Notes: generated by a model from the letters alone, not told the origin. Shown: positions 27,464-37,602, counted from the stretch's first letter. The stretch is 64,000 bases of DNA from Marsupella aquatica (GCA_973895155.1 OZ316892.1:15004001-15068000), one strand, 5' to 3'. Numbers and translations: made by a program.

Positions 27464-28768
27464 CTATTTAGCAATAGATTGAGCAGTCCCTTCCTGCTCA
27501 ACAATCTGTCCAACCTTGGCCAATCCTGCCATAGGTCCATGGACTGTCTGCTCACCCCCAGCTGTGGTCAGTACTGTCTCAGTGGACCACAAGCTCACCA
27601 AGGGACAATCAGTAATTCCAGCAGAGCGCATCCGCAACTGTTCAGCTACTCCCAAGCTGATAATCCAAGTCAAACAATTCAGGTCCATTGCTTGACCAAG
27701 AACCTGACGCCGTAAACCCTCTGACATAGAGGCAACTGCAGCGGTGCCAGTCAAAAATCCCATAGCACGCTCTCTCTCATCAGCAGTAGGTTCCACTAAC
27801 TGCTGGAGAGTTGTGTCCCACACAAGTCCAGGGCCACCTGCTCTGAATGCATATGAAGCAGAGTGGCTTACAAGAGTGGGTAATGCACAACGTGGGCACC
27901 CAACTGCATTGACCATTGCCAATGGAGGTCTATCAGGTTGGGTCACACCCTGTGCACGATGCCTTGGATCCAAAATATCATCCACCACTAAGGCTGGTGA
28001 GCGTGGAATGCTGTCAAATGCGCGCTTCAGCACCTCACATGGGATCAAATTAGTCCACCACAAGCGTGGACAATGTGCACGAGAACCCACACGTGCAGCA
28101 TCCAATAACATAGCAGGTCCAATCCAAGACCTCACCTGATGAACACTGGCAACAATCCGACTACGATCATCACCTAACAATGGCACATTCTCCAAAATGT
28201 ATGCTGGAGACTGTGTCTGATGTAGCTGGAGATTACGCAGCACCCATAACATCTCCCAAAACAATGCAAAGCGTGGATCATGAAGTCCATGCCCAACGCC
28301 AGCTCTAGATTGGCCCTGACATGGCCAACCAGCAATCACCAAATCAATGGGGCCAACACGATGCAGATGATCTGCCCCCAGCAATGAAATATCAGCAGGT
28401 AGTGCATGCTGATAACCACGAACAGCATCCACTGGCAGCAACTGTGGATATCTATCCACCAACATAGCCACATGTCGCAATGAGACCCTCCGTGCTGTCT
28501 CATCTGACTCCACATACAAATAACGACGCACAGGAATTCCTGCCTGAAGAATAGCAGCCAATCCAGTGCTAATCCCACCAAAAAGATCCAACAAACAAAT
28601 ACCCTCCGGTGGATACTGCCAAGCAATAGGAGTGGTATCCAATGGTGAAAGAGTCACAGGTCCATCTACAAGAGGCTGCTCTGCTCCTGACTGTGGTGTA
28701 AAAGCATGACGCCATGCATCATGTACCAATCGTGCTGCTGTCTGTGGCAAGGCCTGTGCAGTGCCTCA
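27464..28768 (-). CDS. C5 cytosine DNA methyltransferase domain within the retrotransposon polyprotein
   Basis: An uninterrupted 428-codon frame (28750-27464) contains the canonical, unpermuted order of C5 DNA methyltransferase motifs. They are the SAM-binding motif I LLDLFGGISTGLAA (residues 53-66), motif IV AGWPCQGQS with catalytic Cys 144 (codon 28319-28321), motif VI ILENVP (185-190), a motif VIII-like region around SRAHCPRLWW (223-232), a target-recognition region (about 235-315), motif IX-like ERERAMGF (325-332) and motif X VLGQAMD (350-356). Spacing and the FGGISTGL form recall Dnmt3/DRM enzymes more than Dnmt1/CMT. Such enzymes transfer methyl from SAM to C5 of cytosine. It sits between protease and RT, in frame with both, bounded by a TGA at 28766 and a TAG at 27464 that look like later mutations. 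Whether this copy is expressed is unknown. Confidence 0.9.
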
Positions 28769-30139
28769 CACTGGTGGCACAACACTGCCAACAGGTAATC
28801 CTCGCATGATGTGCTCCTTATGAGACTCCTCCAATGGTGGAACATCTGCTGCATGCGCATTACCCTCAATCAAATCATCAGGTCCAGCAATTAGACTAGT
28901 GAATGCTGCCAAAGACAATGGTGTGGATTTAGGGCCTCCCACAGGTCCACTAAATCTCATTGGCAATTTTCTCAATCGAGCATCTCCTGACTGCCAATCA
29001 GGTCTATATGACACTGATTCCTCCCAAAAATCAAGAATAAATCCCATGGGGTAGAGCACTATACATCCCACCAACACATCATATGACTCTGCCTTAGTTA
29101 GAATAGCTCGCGCCTGTATCTGTGAGCTATCTGTGGTATGACCTTCTTGAATCCTCAAATCAAGAGGTCTCTTGGTAATGTGCTATGTAGGTGTAGGTCC
29201 CCCTAATGAAGTCTGAATGGGAAAGGGACAATCCTCCAAATCCTCTGGACGCATTCCCAATCCACGTATGGCAGATTTTCCCAACATCAAGGGTTGAGCA
29301 CCAGTATCCAGTAACACCCTCTTTGGCTGGTATACTGCTCCAGAAGGCCCAACTAATCGGAAGATACCACTCCGATTATCCAATGATACAACACTAGGTT
29401 TAAACCTAGTCCTCTCAAATGCAGGGCGTGCTGATAAATCCACCAACCTCGCTGCTGCTGCATGCCATGTCTCACTAGTAGCAGTAGATGGCATGGTCTT
29501 CATTGCATCAACACTGCAAGTTGCTTCTCCATGGGAAGCAACCACTGGAGTGTCCTCACAGAGTGTAGCTGCCAATCTGAACACTTCTGCAGGACCAACT
29601 CCCAAGTTCAGCATGTCTGTCGCTGAAAATAATGGGGCGCGTACCATGGCAATAGCCGCCCCCAGCAAGGTACCTGTCATCCCTGCTACATCACTACCTG
29701 ATTCTGCCAACTTACTCACATCAGGATTTGTCCAAACCGGGTTCATAGAGGTAGTCTGAACTGTCTCTGACAATGTAAAAGACTGAGGAAGCTTTGTCTG
29801 CCGACGTGCATCCCCCCTTTGTGGATCTAACTCCACTACTGCTCCTCGGGGCTCAAGAGCTTTGGCTGCCCCACGTGTCAAAGCTACCAATGCATCAATA
29901 TGTGTAGTGCCACACATGAATCCCATGGTGGCAAGGTCTCCATCAGCTCCATAAGATGTGGAAGGACCATGGGATGTGGAAGGTCCATAGGATGTTGATG
30001 CCCCATCACCAGAAGTAGGTCTCACCTGGGAACTAGCCATGGCAGCTAGCTGTTGCTCCAATTGAGCAATCTTAGCATCCTTTGGATCTATGGTTACAGC
30101 AGGGGCAGCGTCACCTCCTTGTCTCCTTGCATGTGGCAT
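28769..30139 (-). pseudogene. aspartic protease region of gypsy element
   Basis: The retropepsin active site is visible as VLLDTGAQPLMLG, with DTGA at about 29297-29308. The flap and C-terminal half continue after the TAG at 29183, in the segment with YDVLVGCIVLYPMGF. The upstream part (about residues 20-80 of the 29183-30139 frame) contains a short coiled-coil-like stretch and a repeated STSYGPSTSHGPSTSYG motif. Retropepsins cleave the polyprotein; the break inside this domain would block that here. Confidence 0.7.
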
Positions 30140-31456
30140 GCCACGACCACGTCCACCGCCTCTACCTCCTCCTCCTCTTCCCTGATCATGTGTACGGGAT
30201 CCTCCTCTCCGTAACTCAGGATGGAGTGAGAAACACCTATCCTTGGTGTGTCTAGGAGCTCCACAGTGATCACACTATCGCTGATCAGGCGCTGATGCTC
30301 CCCCTGATCCTCTATGATCTGGGCAATATCTCTGTGCATGATCCCTACCACAGGTCCAACATCTTGATTGCTGTCCAGCATAAGAGGGCACAGGTCTCTG
30401 GCTGGTAGACTCTCGTGCAGTAGGCTTCTTCCTCTGGCTCTTCCGTGCAGTAGGCTGTGGTGTGGATGTGGATGCAACCTTTGGTGCTTCCTTGGCAAAT
30501 CCAGAAGTCACCACCTTCTCATTCACCATATTGAGCTCAATGCGCTCAGAAAGTGTAAAAACAACTGCTAATGTGGGATCTGCATCCCTAAGCAGAGTGA
30601 CATCTCTCACTCTGCGTCGCAATTCTCTGTCCAGAATTGCATACCAAAATTGGACTGCTTGAGCCTCTGTCACTCCCTTGGTGACAGTGATCAATCTGCG
30701 CATACGAGTGTATGCCTCACGTAGACTCTCTTCAATCTTGCGCTGGAACTCCTGAAGACCCTTCAACTTATTAGTTCTTACACCCTGATATTTTTGCTTC
30801 AGTACCTCAAAGAATTCCACCACAAGATTAAATACTGGCGCAACTCCAGTTTCTGTCACAATCACACCGGCAGGAGTAGCGGTGGATGTTGCTGGAGTGC
30901 TGCTGGTGGATGGTGTGCCACTCTGGCTAGTGTTGCTAGAAGAAGCAACACCTGTGGTAATGGGTTGGGCAGCCGCACTAGTGCCATAGGTGATGGACAC
31001 GTAATTAGGCGACCAATGTTGCCTCCATGCCTCAATCTCAACCAAATGAGCCTTCCAAAACTCATGGTAGTCATCCATGGGTGGCCCCTCCAAATGCTGA
31101 AATAATCCCTTCCATGCCATGAAAGGGGTAAACAATGTGGCGTTACGCAATGTCTGCATATCTCACCACGTATCAAACTCCTGGATGAAGTCATCCAGAT
31201 AAATCGTGTCAACTGCATCAGAGTATCGTTGTGGGCCCTTTGTAGCCCCGTACATCTCGTCCATATCCCACAACAAAGGTGCAACCACCTGATGATGAGG
31301 AGAACTGGTCACTGAGTCCTCATCAGAATCACTGTCTGAAGTTGCACTGCTGACTGCTACCAATGCCGCTGGCCGAAACTGTGCCCCACTCCGAGTGAAA
31401 TCGGTCCGTCGTCCATCGGGTAATCCAGCAGCACCAGAAGAATCTGTGGTGACCAA
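30140..31456 (-). pseudogene. gag: gag region with two zinc knuckles
   Basis: The capsid/nucleocapsid part forms the particle and binds genomic RNA. A retrotransposon gag core is seen in the stretch LQEFQRKIEESLREAYTRM and the following RLITVTKG. The first knuckle is CWTCGRDHAQRYC at 30323-30361, with spacing C-x2-C-x3-H-x4-C. A second, canonical C-x2-C-x4-H-x4-C knuckle (CDHCGAPRHTKDRC, 30233-30274) appears directly after the in-frame TAG at 30275. A Gly/Arg-rich tail follows. The TGA at 31163 lies about 98 codons after the ATG. Confidence 0.75.
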
Positions 31457-33004
31457 TCCTAACCTAATCTATGTGCTAACCCTAAGGGCAATCTATCCCT
31501 ATCAGCACCACAAGCACTCACCATGGTGTGTTGAGCATCACTCCAACATCACAAGGAGAGAAATACACAGCACACTAAAATGTCCAGTTGCAAACCCGGA
31601 TCACTCCTATGGAATCAAGCGCCCACACCGAACCAACATGGCGCATAAACAGGAAACAAGTGTGGAGAGGATCCAATCAACAAGAATAGTTAAACACTAA
31701 CTCTCCACACCAAGAGTGATCACACATTGATCAAACAAATATTCATAATGTTCAATGAAAGGCCTTCATAATAGGCTTCATGATTTCTCAACGTTATAGA
31801 TGAGAAACCATGCACAATTGGTTCAATCTGTGTATTTAGATGAACTCAGAACTATCAAAAACCTCTAAAGAGCCTCTGATTTGGCCCGAAATAAGGTTCT
31901 AAGCAAATCGGAAAGTGTATAAAACTCCCTGGCGCTTGAATCTAAACAACAAGTTGTGAAAACTTGTGTGTACACAAGGTGGGATGAGAACTTGCCAGTT
32001 AAGTGCTTGCGGTTGGGAATAGCCCCGGGATGGGTGACCTCCTCGCACTCGATCTCGTGCCTCCCCTTTGCGCTCACGACCCGGAATAGCCCCGGGATGG
32101 GTGACCTCGACCTCGCGCCTGCTTGCGCTTGCGATGGGTGACTTTGCGCTCACGACCCGGAATAGCCCCGGGATGGGTGACCTCGACCTCGCGCCTGCTT
32201 GCGCTCGCGATGGGTGACTTTGCGCTCGCGGTTGGGAGCACTTTCGGGGTGGGTGACCTCACGCGTTGCCTTATGCGCGCACAGTTGTGTGTGTACACAA
32301 AACATAAGTTGTTGGGCTCAGAAATGGCAACATTTGCCACTTGAAAGCAGTGATTTCCTTCACAAAAACGGCAAGTCGATGGCTCTTGACCTCTGCAAAC
32401 CTGTCGCGCATGGTTCTAGGATATTTCACGAGCGTCCCTTGACAATAAAACGCTGCGAGCACTCAAAATTCCAACAGATCTGTCCACAAAACAGCAGTGC
32501 GATACAAGCAGCAACCTTCGGCCATCTCTTTCCAGATCCAGATCTAGACTCCGACTCAATCCAGATCCAGATCCAACAACGTTCAAGCTTGGCTAGAACC
32601 AGATCAAATAGCAACAGAGTACTCAAACAATAGAACCAACGATTCAAGAAACATGAATTCGCGTCAAACACAAATCCAATTGATTCAAGCTACCACGAAC
32701 CGTCACCGTCAACGACAAACTCAGACTGAGCTTCTGTCCGCACAACAGAGTTTGAAGCTCATGATCTTTCAATGTAATCTCCATACAATCGGCACAACAA
32801 TCCCGGTCAACAATACCCCATCGATCCCGCACCGATCCGATCACACACGTATGTCAAGCCAACGCACCTTGCACTACTCAAGGAATCCACGTTACACAAG
32901 CGGAGCTCACAGCCACCATAGCCACTCAAGCTCCTCTCTCTCCAAGGCTCAACATTGAAAGATGACCTTTCAATGCCTCACAAGTGAGAAGTACCCTCTC
33001 ACAC
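31457..33004 (-). other. 5' LTR remainder and leader of gypsy element
   Basis: This 1.5 kb lies between the aligned terminal repeat and gag. Its inner boundary (LTR end, primer-binding site) could not be found. It contains the 5S-like array at 31981-32260 and an AG/GATCC-rich patch near 32530-32575. No long coding frame belongs to the element. Confidence 0.45.
31981..32260 (+). repeat. 5S-rRNA-like sequence with tandem C-box copies
   Basis: The stretch 31981-32075 resembles the 3' two-thirds of a plant 5S rRNA gene: GAGAACTT..AGTTAAG..TGCTTG..GGGATGGGTGACCTCC, that is, an A-box-like then an intermediate/C-box-like segment in the right order. The C-box core (gatgggtgacc and variants) then recurs near 32095, 32133, 32171, 32209 and 32247. 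A unit of about 76 bases is duplicated. The 5S-like sense is opposite to the retroelement. A functional 5S gene is excluded, because the 5' third is missing and the array is scrambled. Confidence 0.55.
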
Positions 33005-33102
33005 AAACCTGACAAAACCTTATCGGCTCATATAACACACATACCAAACATACGGATCTAGATAGTACGATACACTCTAACACTACCTAGAATGGTGTGA
33101 CA
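33005..33102 (-). repeat. 5' terminal repeat segment of gypsy element
   Basis: This copy matches 23943-24040 over 98 bases and begins TGTCACACC in element orientation. On its outer side the copia integrase frame starts immediately (33103), so this is the junction between the two elements. Confidence 0.6.
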
Positions 33103-35538
33103 TCTTCCCCTCAACCCGGTCCGGGATGGGAGATTTCCACTTGTCAATATGGGAGTCCTGAGAACTCTTCCCCTCCTTTGATGATCTGGACTCATTAAAG
33201 GACACATCTCTACTGACAATTAGCCTACAGGTTACTGGATCCCATAACCTATAACCCTTCACACCTTTCTGATAGCCAAGGAAAATGCACTTCTTCAACT
33301 TGGACTCCAGCTTGGATCGAAGCTGGGAAGGTGTAAGCACATAAGCATCACATCCAAAAATCCTCAGATGTGAATAATCTGCTGGACGCCCGTACCTCAT
33401 TTCAAATGGCATCTTGACTCCAATAGAACTGGATGGAGAAAAATTTATCAAATAAGCTATAGTATTGACAGCTTCAGCCCAAAACTCATGTGATAAGCAT
33501 GATTGACTCAACATACTCCTTGAGCGGTCCAATAGTGTTCGGTTGAGTCTCTCAAAAACACCATTCTGTTGAGGAGTATAACTTGTTGTGAGATGGCGGG
33601 TAATCCCCTACTTCTTACAATACGTTCCAAATTCCCCGGAATTGTATTCACCGCCGTTATCCGATCAAAGATATTTCACCTTGTTACTAGTCTGATTCTC
33701 AACTTGAGCTTTCCACTCCTTAAAAGTGGTAAAAATATCAGACTTATTGTGTAGAAAGTATATCCACACATACTTTGAGTAATCGTCTATGAACGTGACA
33801 TAGTATAACCGTCTAGAATGTGAGGGAGTAGGGGCTGGACCCCACACATCACTATGTACATACTCAAGTACCTCCTTGCTGGTGTGAGTTCCAATTCCGA
33901 AGGGTTTCCTGTGCTGCTTCCCTAGCACACAGTGCTCACAAAATTCCAACTTACAAGATTGCAAATTAGAAAGTAATCATTTCTTCTGAAGAATAACCAA
34001 ACCTTTTTCACTCATGTGGCCCAAACGGAAGTGCCACAGCCGGGCCGTCTCCTCATGAGATAAGATTACATTGGCTTCATCACAAACTACACTGCCCTCC
34101 AAAACGTATAGATTGCTATGTCTCTTTCCCTTCAATACAATTTTAGTATTAGTTAAAACCTAAAGGACACCATTAGCAGAACTCCACTGATAGCCATTTG
34201 CTTCTAAAACTCCAAGTGAAATGAGATTTTTCATCATGCTGGGAATATGTTTCACATTCCTCAACGTTCTTATAGCACCATCAAACATCTAAAATCTTAC
34301 AGATCCAAGTCCAACAACTTGACATGGGATTCCATTTCTCATCAACACTGACCCGTTGGAAACCGTGTAAGAACTGAAAAAATCTCTCCTAGAGCAAATG
34401 TGAAAAGTACATGCACTATCTAGAATCCAATCATCACTACCTGGATTTGACACTACGTTGAGAGCATAACCTTGACATCACAATATGTCATCATCATAGA
34501 GTAAATCTACCTCATGCGAGCTCGATGCCGTGTTAGCAGATGCAGTAGGGACCTTTACTCAATAATCTCTTTTCATGTGGCCAGGCTTGCCACAATTCCA
34601 ACATGCAAGAGGCTTCCTCTCTTGCGATTTCCCTCTGGATTTAGATCTCCCTAGTGATGTAGATCTAAACCTGTTCTGTCCATTTGAGCGCTGCGCTGCG
34701 CTGCTCTCCCACGGTTCACATTCAGCGTAGTGCCAGAAGAAGATGCTGTCTATGATTGACCCAACTTCTTCTGAGCATCATCAAACAGCAAGGAGCTCAC
34801 CACCTCATTATACGAAATGGACTTCAGATCTCTATACAAGAGCACCTATTTCAAGCCCTGATATGACGACGGTAAGGAGCTTAGCAGAAGCAAGGCCTTA
34901 TCCTCATCTTCAACTCCTTTTCCCAGGTTTGACAAATCCACCGCTAGACTGTTAAACTCATCCAGGTGATCCTGCATCTTGCTCCCTTCCTTGAGCCTGA
35001 GGCTCATCAAGAGAGACTTCTTGTACAGCCGGTCTGACGCATCTTCCCGGTAGTACTTCTCTCTAAGGGCCTTGAACAGTGACACGCAATCTGCATAATC
35101 ATCCAGCTGCTTGATGATGTGCGGCTTGAGATATAGCATCACTGCGTTGACAACAATCACTTGCTCTTGTCTCCACTATCTCACAAAAATCTCCTCCTCT
35201 CCATCATACTGCTCTTGCGAAGAAAGCAGATGAGCTAAGCCCATGGCCCGAAGGACACCCTTCACTTGCTTCTCCCACAGCAAGTAATCAGTACGACCAT
35301 CGTACTTCTCCACCTCAAACTTCACTCCTCCAAATCTAGCCATCTCCCTCTTCTTTCCAACTACCGATAGCTCTGGTAGTAACACAACTTCCTCCACTAC
35401 ACGCCGCACCGGTGATCGTACCGGTGATACTAGTTCTTCCTCAAACAGTAGCAGCTCCTCCTCAGACTCTCCGTCTGACCATCGCGATCCTGAAGCTCCA
35501 CCGACGCCAATTCTTCGAGTATCCTCCGAGTCACTCAT
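33103..35538 (-). pseudogene. copia gag-protease-integrase, multiply broken
   Basis: Starting at ATG 35538, gag shows the copia gag core (FKALREKYYREDASDRLYK and MQDHLDEFNSLAVDL) and a zinc knuckle CWNCGKPGHMKRDY (about 34565-34610) whose last Cys is Tyr. The protease has WILDSACTFHIC (near 34400-34440). Integrase shows the LWHFRLGHMS pre-integrase motif, SDVWGP, TFIDDYSKYVW, LRSDNGGEY and TPQQNGVFERLNRT, so its DDE residues are present. In-frame stops interrupt it about nine times, for example near 35176, 34846 and 33602. All that I read are TAG or TGA. Coding ends at the gypsy junction. Confidence 0.8.
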
Positions 35539-37244
35539 ATGAAACAGTCACGAAAACACGTCTTTTTTCGAAACTTCTCACAAAACTCAAAACTCAACAC
35601 CGCCGCGTAGCCCACAAAGCTAGGAGTCCAGTACTGAAAGCCAAAATAAAAATAAAAATTTGACGGAAAAGTTATTCAAATTTCGGTCGGGGTGGGTAAA
35701 ACCTTGGGAAATTCCCCCGTTTTGGACCACCTCAGAGAATAACCAAAATACCCAGTACAACCCATCGTCGGAATTGTGATGTGATCGATGCGCCGCGTTG
35801 CTAACTCCAGTGGCAACGTCCTTGCCGAAAAAGAACCAAAAAAGTTACCGTTCTGCGGACGGAATCTTTGTTGGACGGCCAAAAAATAGCTCTCTATTTC
35901 TTGGGAATATTCCCGCACAATACAACAAGTCTCACAGGGGACCGTTCCCCTTGTCGGAGCGGTTAAAATGGAGGGCGGCAGGCCCGGCTCCAAGGACAAC
36001 CAAAGGAGAGGAAAAAAGCTATAAACTGAAACTACAGGTATGACAAAAAGGCGCATCCGCGTATGGGCGATGCGAGGCGGGCCAGGGAGTATTACCGTAT
36101 CGGGCCGAGCATATACAAAGGAAAAACAAGGAAAAAGGAAATTTAACAGCACCCTAAAGGGTGTGCAAAGGCCCCTTAAAACTAAATACACCCTGTATGG
36201 GGCCGCGTACGTGGACGGGACCGAAGGGGGTATGGCAGGGCCTGTACCCGGGCGGCTGCATACGCAGCCGCGTATTCGCAAAAGGGCCGGAGGGAGGAAT
36301 GGGGCGGGACCGGCAGCATGCCCGGAAGGAGTCGGGGCCGTGAGGGCGCGAGCCGGCGTCTCGCGAAGGCAGGGACGTCGGACGAGAGGGGAGGTGAAGG
36401 CCGGGGCGTGCGCCGGCCGGCGCTGCGGACCCCGCCTGAAAATTGGGGTGCGGGGGGAAGAGGGGGGACGCGAAGTGAATACACGGGGGCGGGAGGTGGT
36501 GTGTGGGTACACACACAAGGGCCCAATAAAACCCCCCTTAAAGCGAAAAAGCTCCCCTAGAAAAAAAAGAATGTAAAACTCACTTGAAAAGCCGCTGTTT
36601 CCAACGAGAAATGTGAACGCCGCCGACGGAAAAAGTTGCCAAATTGTACTGGCACAGTCTGCAGCTCTAGCAGAGTAAAAAATTTCCGCCGCGTCGCCTT
36701 CACTCCGCATCAAGTGCCAATCCCGGGCTCAAAACGACCGCCTCGCCGCGATCAAACCGTTGAGCCGTAGCACTTCACGTTTCTTCCACCGAGTCGGACG
36801 TCATGAAGAGAAATCCGGTTCAGATGTGAACAAGCTCCATAGCTTGTGAAAAAACCTGAATGCCTCCGTCACTCATCACGTCTCACTCGGTAACAACTCG
36901 ACAGCAATCCAGCTACCGAAACGACCAGATCGCTTCAACCTTCAACTTGAGCTATAATGTGCGATCCCTCTCGCACAGCATAACTCATACCGTTGAAAAA
37001 TGCGAACTCTGGTCTCTCCCCCAAAAAGCCGTCAAACACGAATAAACCCTAAACGATGCAAACTTCAATTCCTCCGCACCACGGATACCGATCAGCGAAT
37101 TCTAACCACCGTTAGAAAGCCCTCTCACTAACCTACCCGCTCAGCCACACACATTCGAGTTTCATGCGACGAAACTCCGAATGTACCATCAACAATGAAC
37201 GCTGGAAAAACCGTCATGAAAAAACCTCGTCACCTCCCAGGCAT
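35539..37244 (-). other. copia leader, unusually long, with GC-rich insert
   Basis: A copia leader is usually short, yet 1.7 kb separates the primer-binding site from gag. The part 35,950-36,550 is strongly GC-rich on the plus strand. It permits long overlapping frames on both strands (345 codons on minus, 178 on plus) that have biased composition and no domain. I suspect a secondary insertion, but see no clear termini. Confidence 0.4.
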
Positions 37245-37256
37245 GCTCTGATACCA
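37245..37256 (-). other. primer-binding site of copia element
   Basis: TGGTATCAGAGC in element orientation matches the initiator tRNA-Met complement used by most plant copia elements. It lies two bases inside the LTR end ..CTCAACA. Confidence 0.9.
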
Positions 37257-37258
37257 CT

Positions 37259-37602
37259 TGTTGAGCATAGACAACATTCGTAACAATAAGCCCATGAACC
37301 ATCCAACGCACAATAGTCGACACAGAGAGATACGTGGTTCACCTCCACATGAGGCTACGTCCACGGGAACACACAAGAGCTTTACTGCACTCTAGGCCGA
37401 CCGGCCATCCCAAGCATCCAGAGCACAAGCTCTTCTTATCTCTCAACTAGCTCCGTAATAATGAGCCTAAGTTCCACCAGGGTCTGGCATCAACCCTGGC
37501 TATATACACAACAGCACTACCGCTAACATTAGCTAAGTCCTAACCCGAGTTAGACTAACTGTGGTTAGCTCATGAGTCACAAGACTAGAGCAATATCTAA
37601 CA
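37259..37602 (-). repeat. 5' LTR of copia element
   Basis: This 344-base LTR runs from TGTTAGATATTG to CTCAACA in element orientation (TG...CA ends). A TATATAG box lies near 37500-37510. The primer-binding site follows directly. No partner 3' LTR was seen in the window. Confidence 0.85.

Larger units (their letters stand above)
24354..31456 (-). pseudogene. broken gag-pro-methyltransferase-pol-PHD polyprotein
   Basis: A single frame of about 2,370 codons is implied from ATG 31456 to the TGA at 24354-24356. It is interrupted by in-frame stops at 31163 (TGA), 30275 (TAG), 29183 (TAG), 28766 (TGA), 27464 (TAG), 27395 (TAG), 25920 (TGA), 25503 and 25500 (TAG TAG), 24729 (TGA) and 24426 (TGA), each position being the leftmost base. 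Two frameshifts lie near 26355 (RT to RNase H) and near 26135 (inside RNase H). Homology to the expected domains resumes in the same frame after every stop, so these are lesions and not domain ends. No TAA occurs among them. The copy cannot make the full protein, although short uninterrupted parts remain. Confidence 0.85.
23943..33102 (-). mobile_element. Ty3/gypsy-like retrotransposon carrying a DNA methyltransferase
   Basis: A decayed LTR retrotransposon reads on the minus strand. Domain order 5' to 3' is gag with two zinc knuckles, aspartic protease, C5 DNA methyltransferase, reverse transcriptase, RNase H, integrase and PHD-type finger. RT before integrase defines Ty3/gypsy order. A 98-base direct repeat (23943-24040 and 33005-33102, few mismatches) marks the two ends; its outer end in element orientation begins TGTCACACC, as an LTR would. 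Beyond 98 bases the two copies no longer align, so the 3' LTR is probably truncated and full LTR length is unknown. The right end abuts a truncated copia element directly. Confidence 0.85.
33103..37602 (-). mobile_element. truncated Ty1/copia retrotransposon
   Basis: A minus-strand copia element has a 5' LTR (37259-37602), a tRNA-Met-type primer-binding site, gag, protease and integrase, in copia order. It ends abruptly at 33103 after the integrase; no RT, RNase H, polypurine tract or 3' LTR was found on the other side of the gypsy element. Its frames contain several TAG and TGA stops. Confidence 0.85.

Noticed and set aside
31981-32075. A genuine 5S rRNA gene
   Set aside because: The 5' third is not recognisable, the middle is altered, and the C-box is tandemly multiplied inside a retroelement leader.
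35676-36713. 345-codon minus-strand frame and opposing 178-codon plus-strand frame
   Set aside because: Both lie in a GC-rich copia leader where stops are rare in all frames; composition is biased (Pro, Arg, Ser) and no domain is seen.
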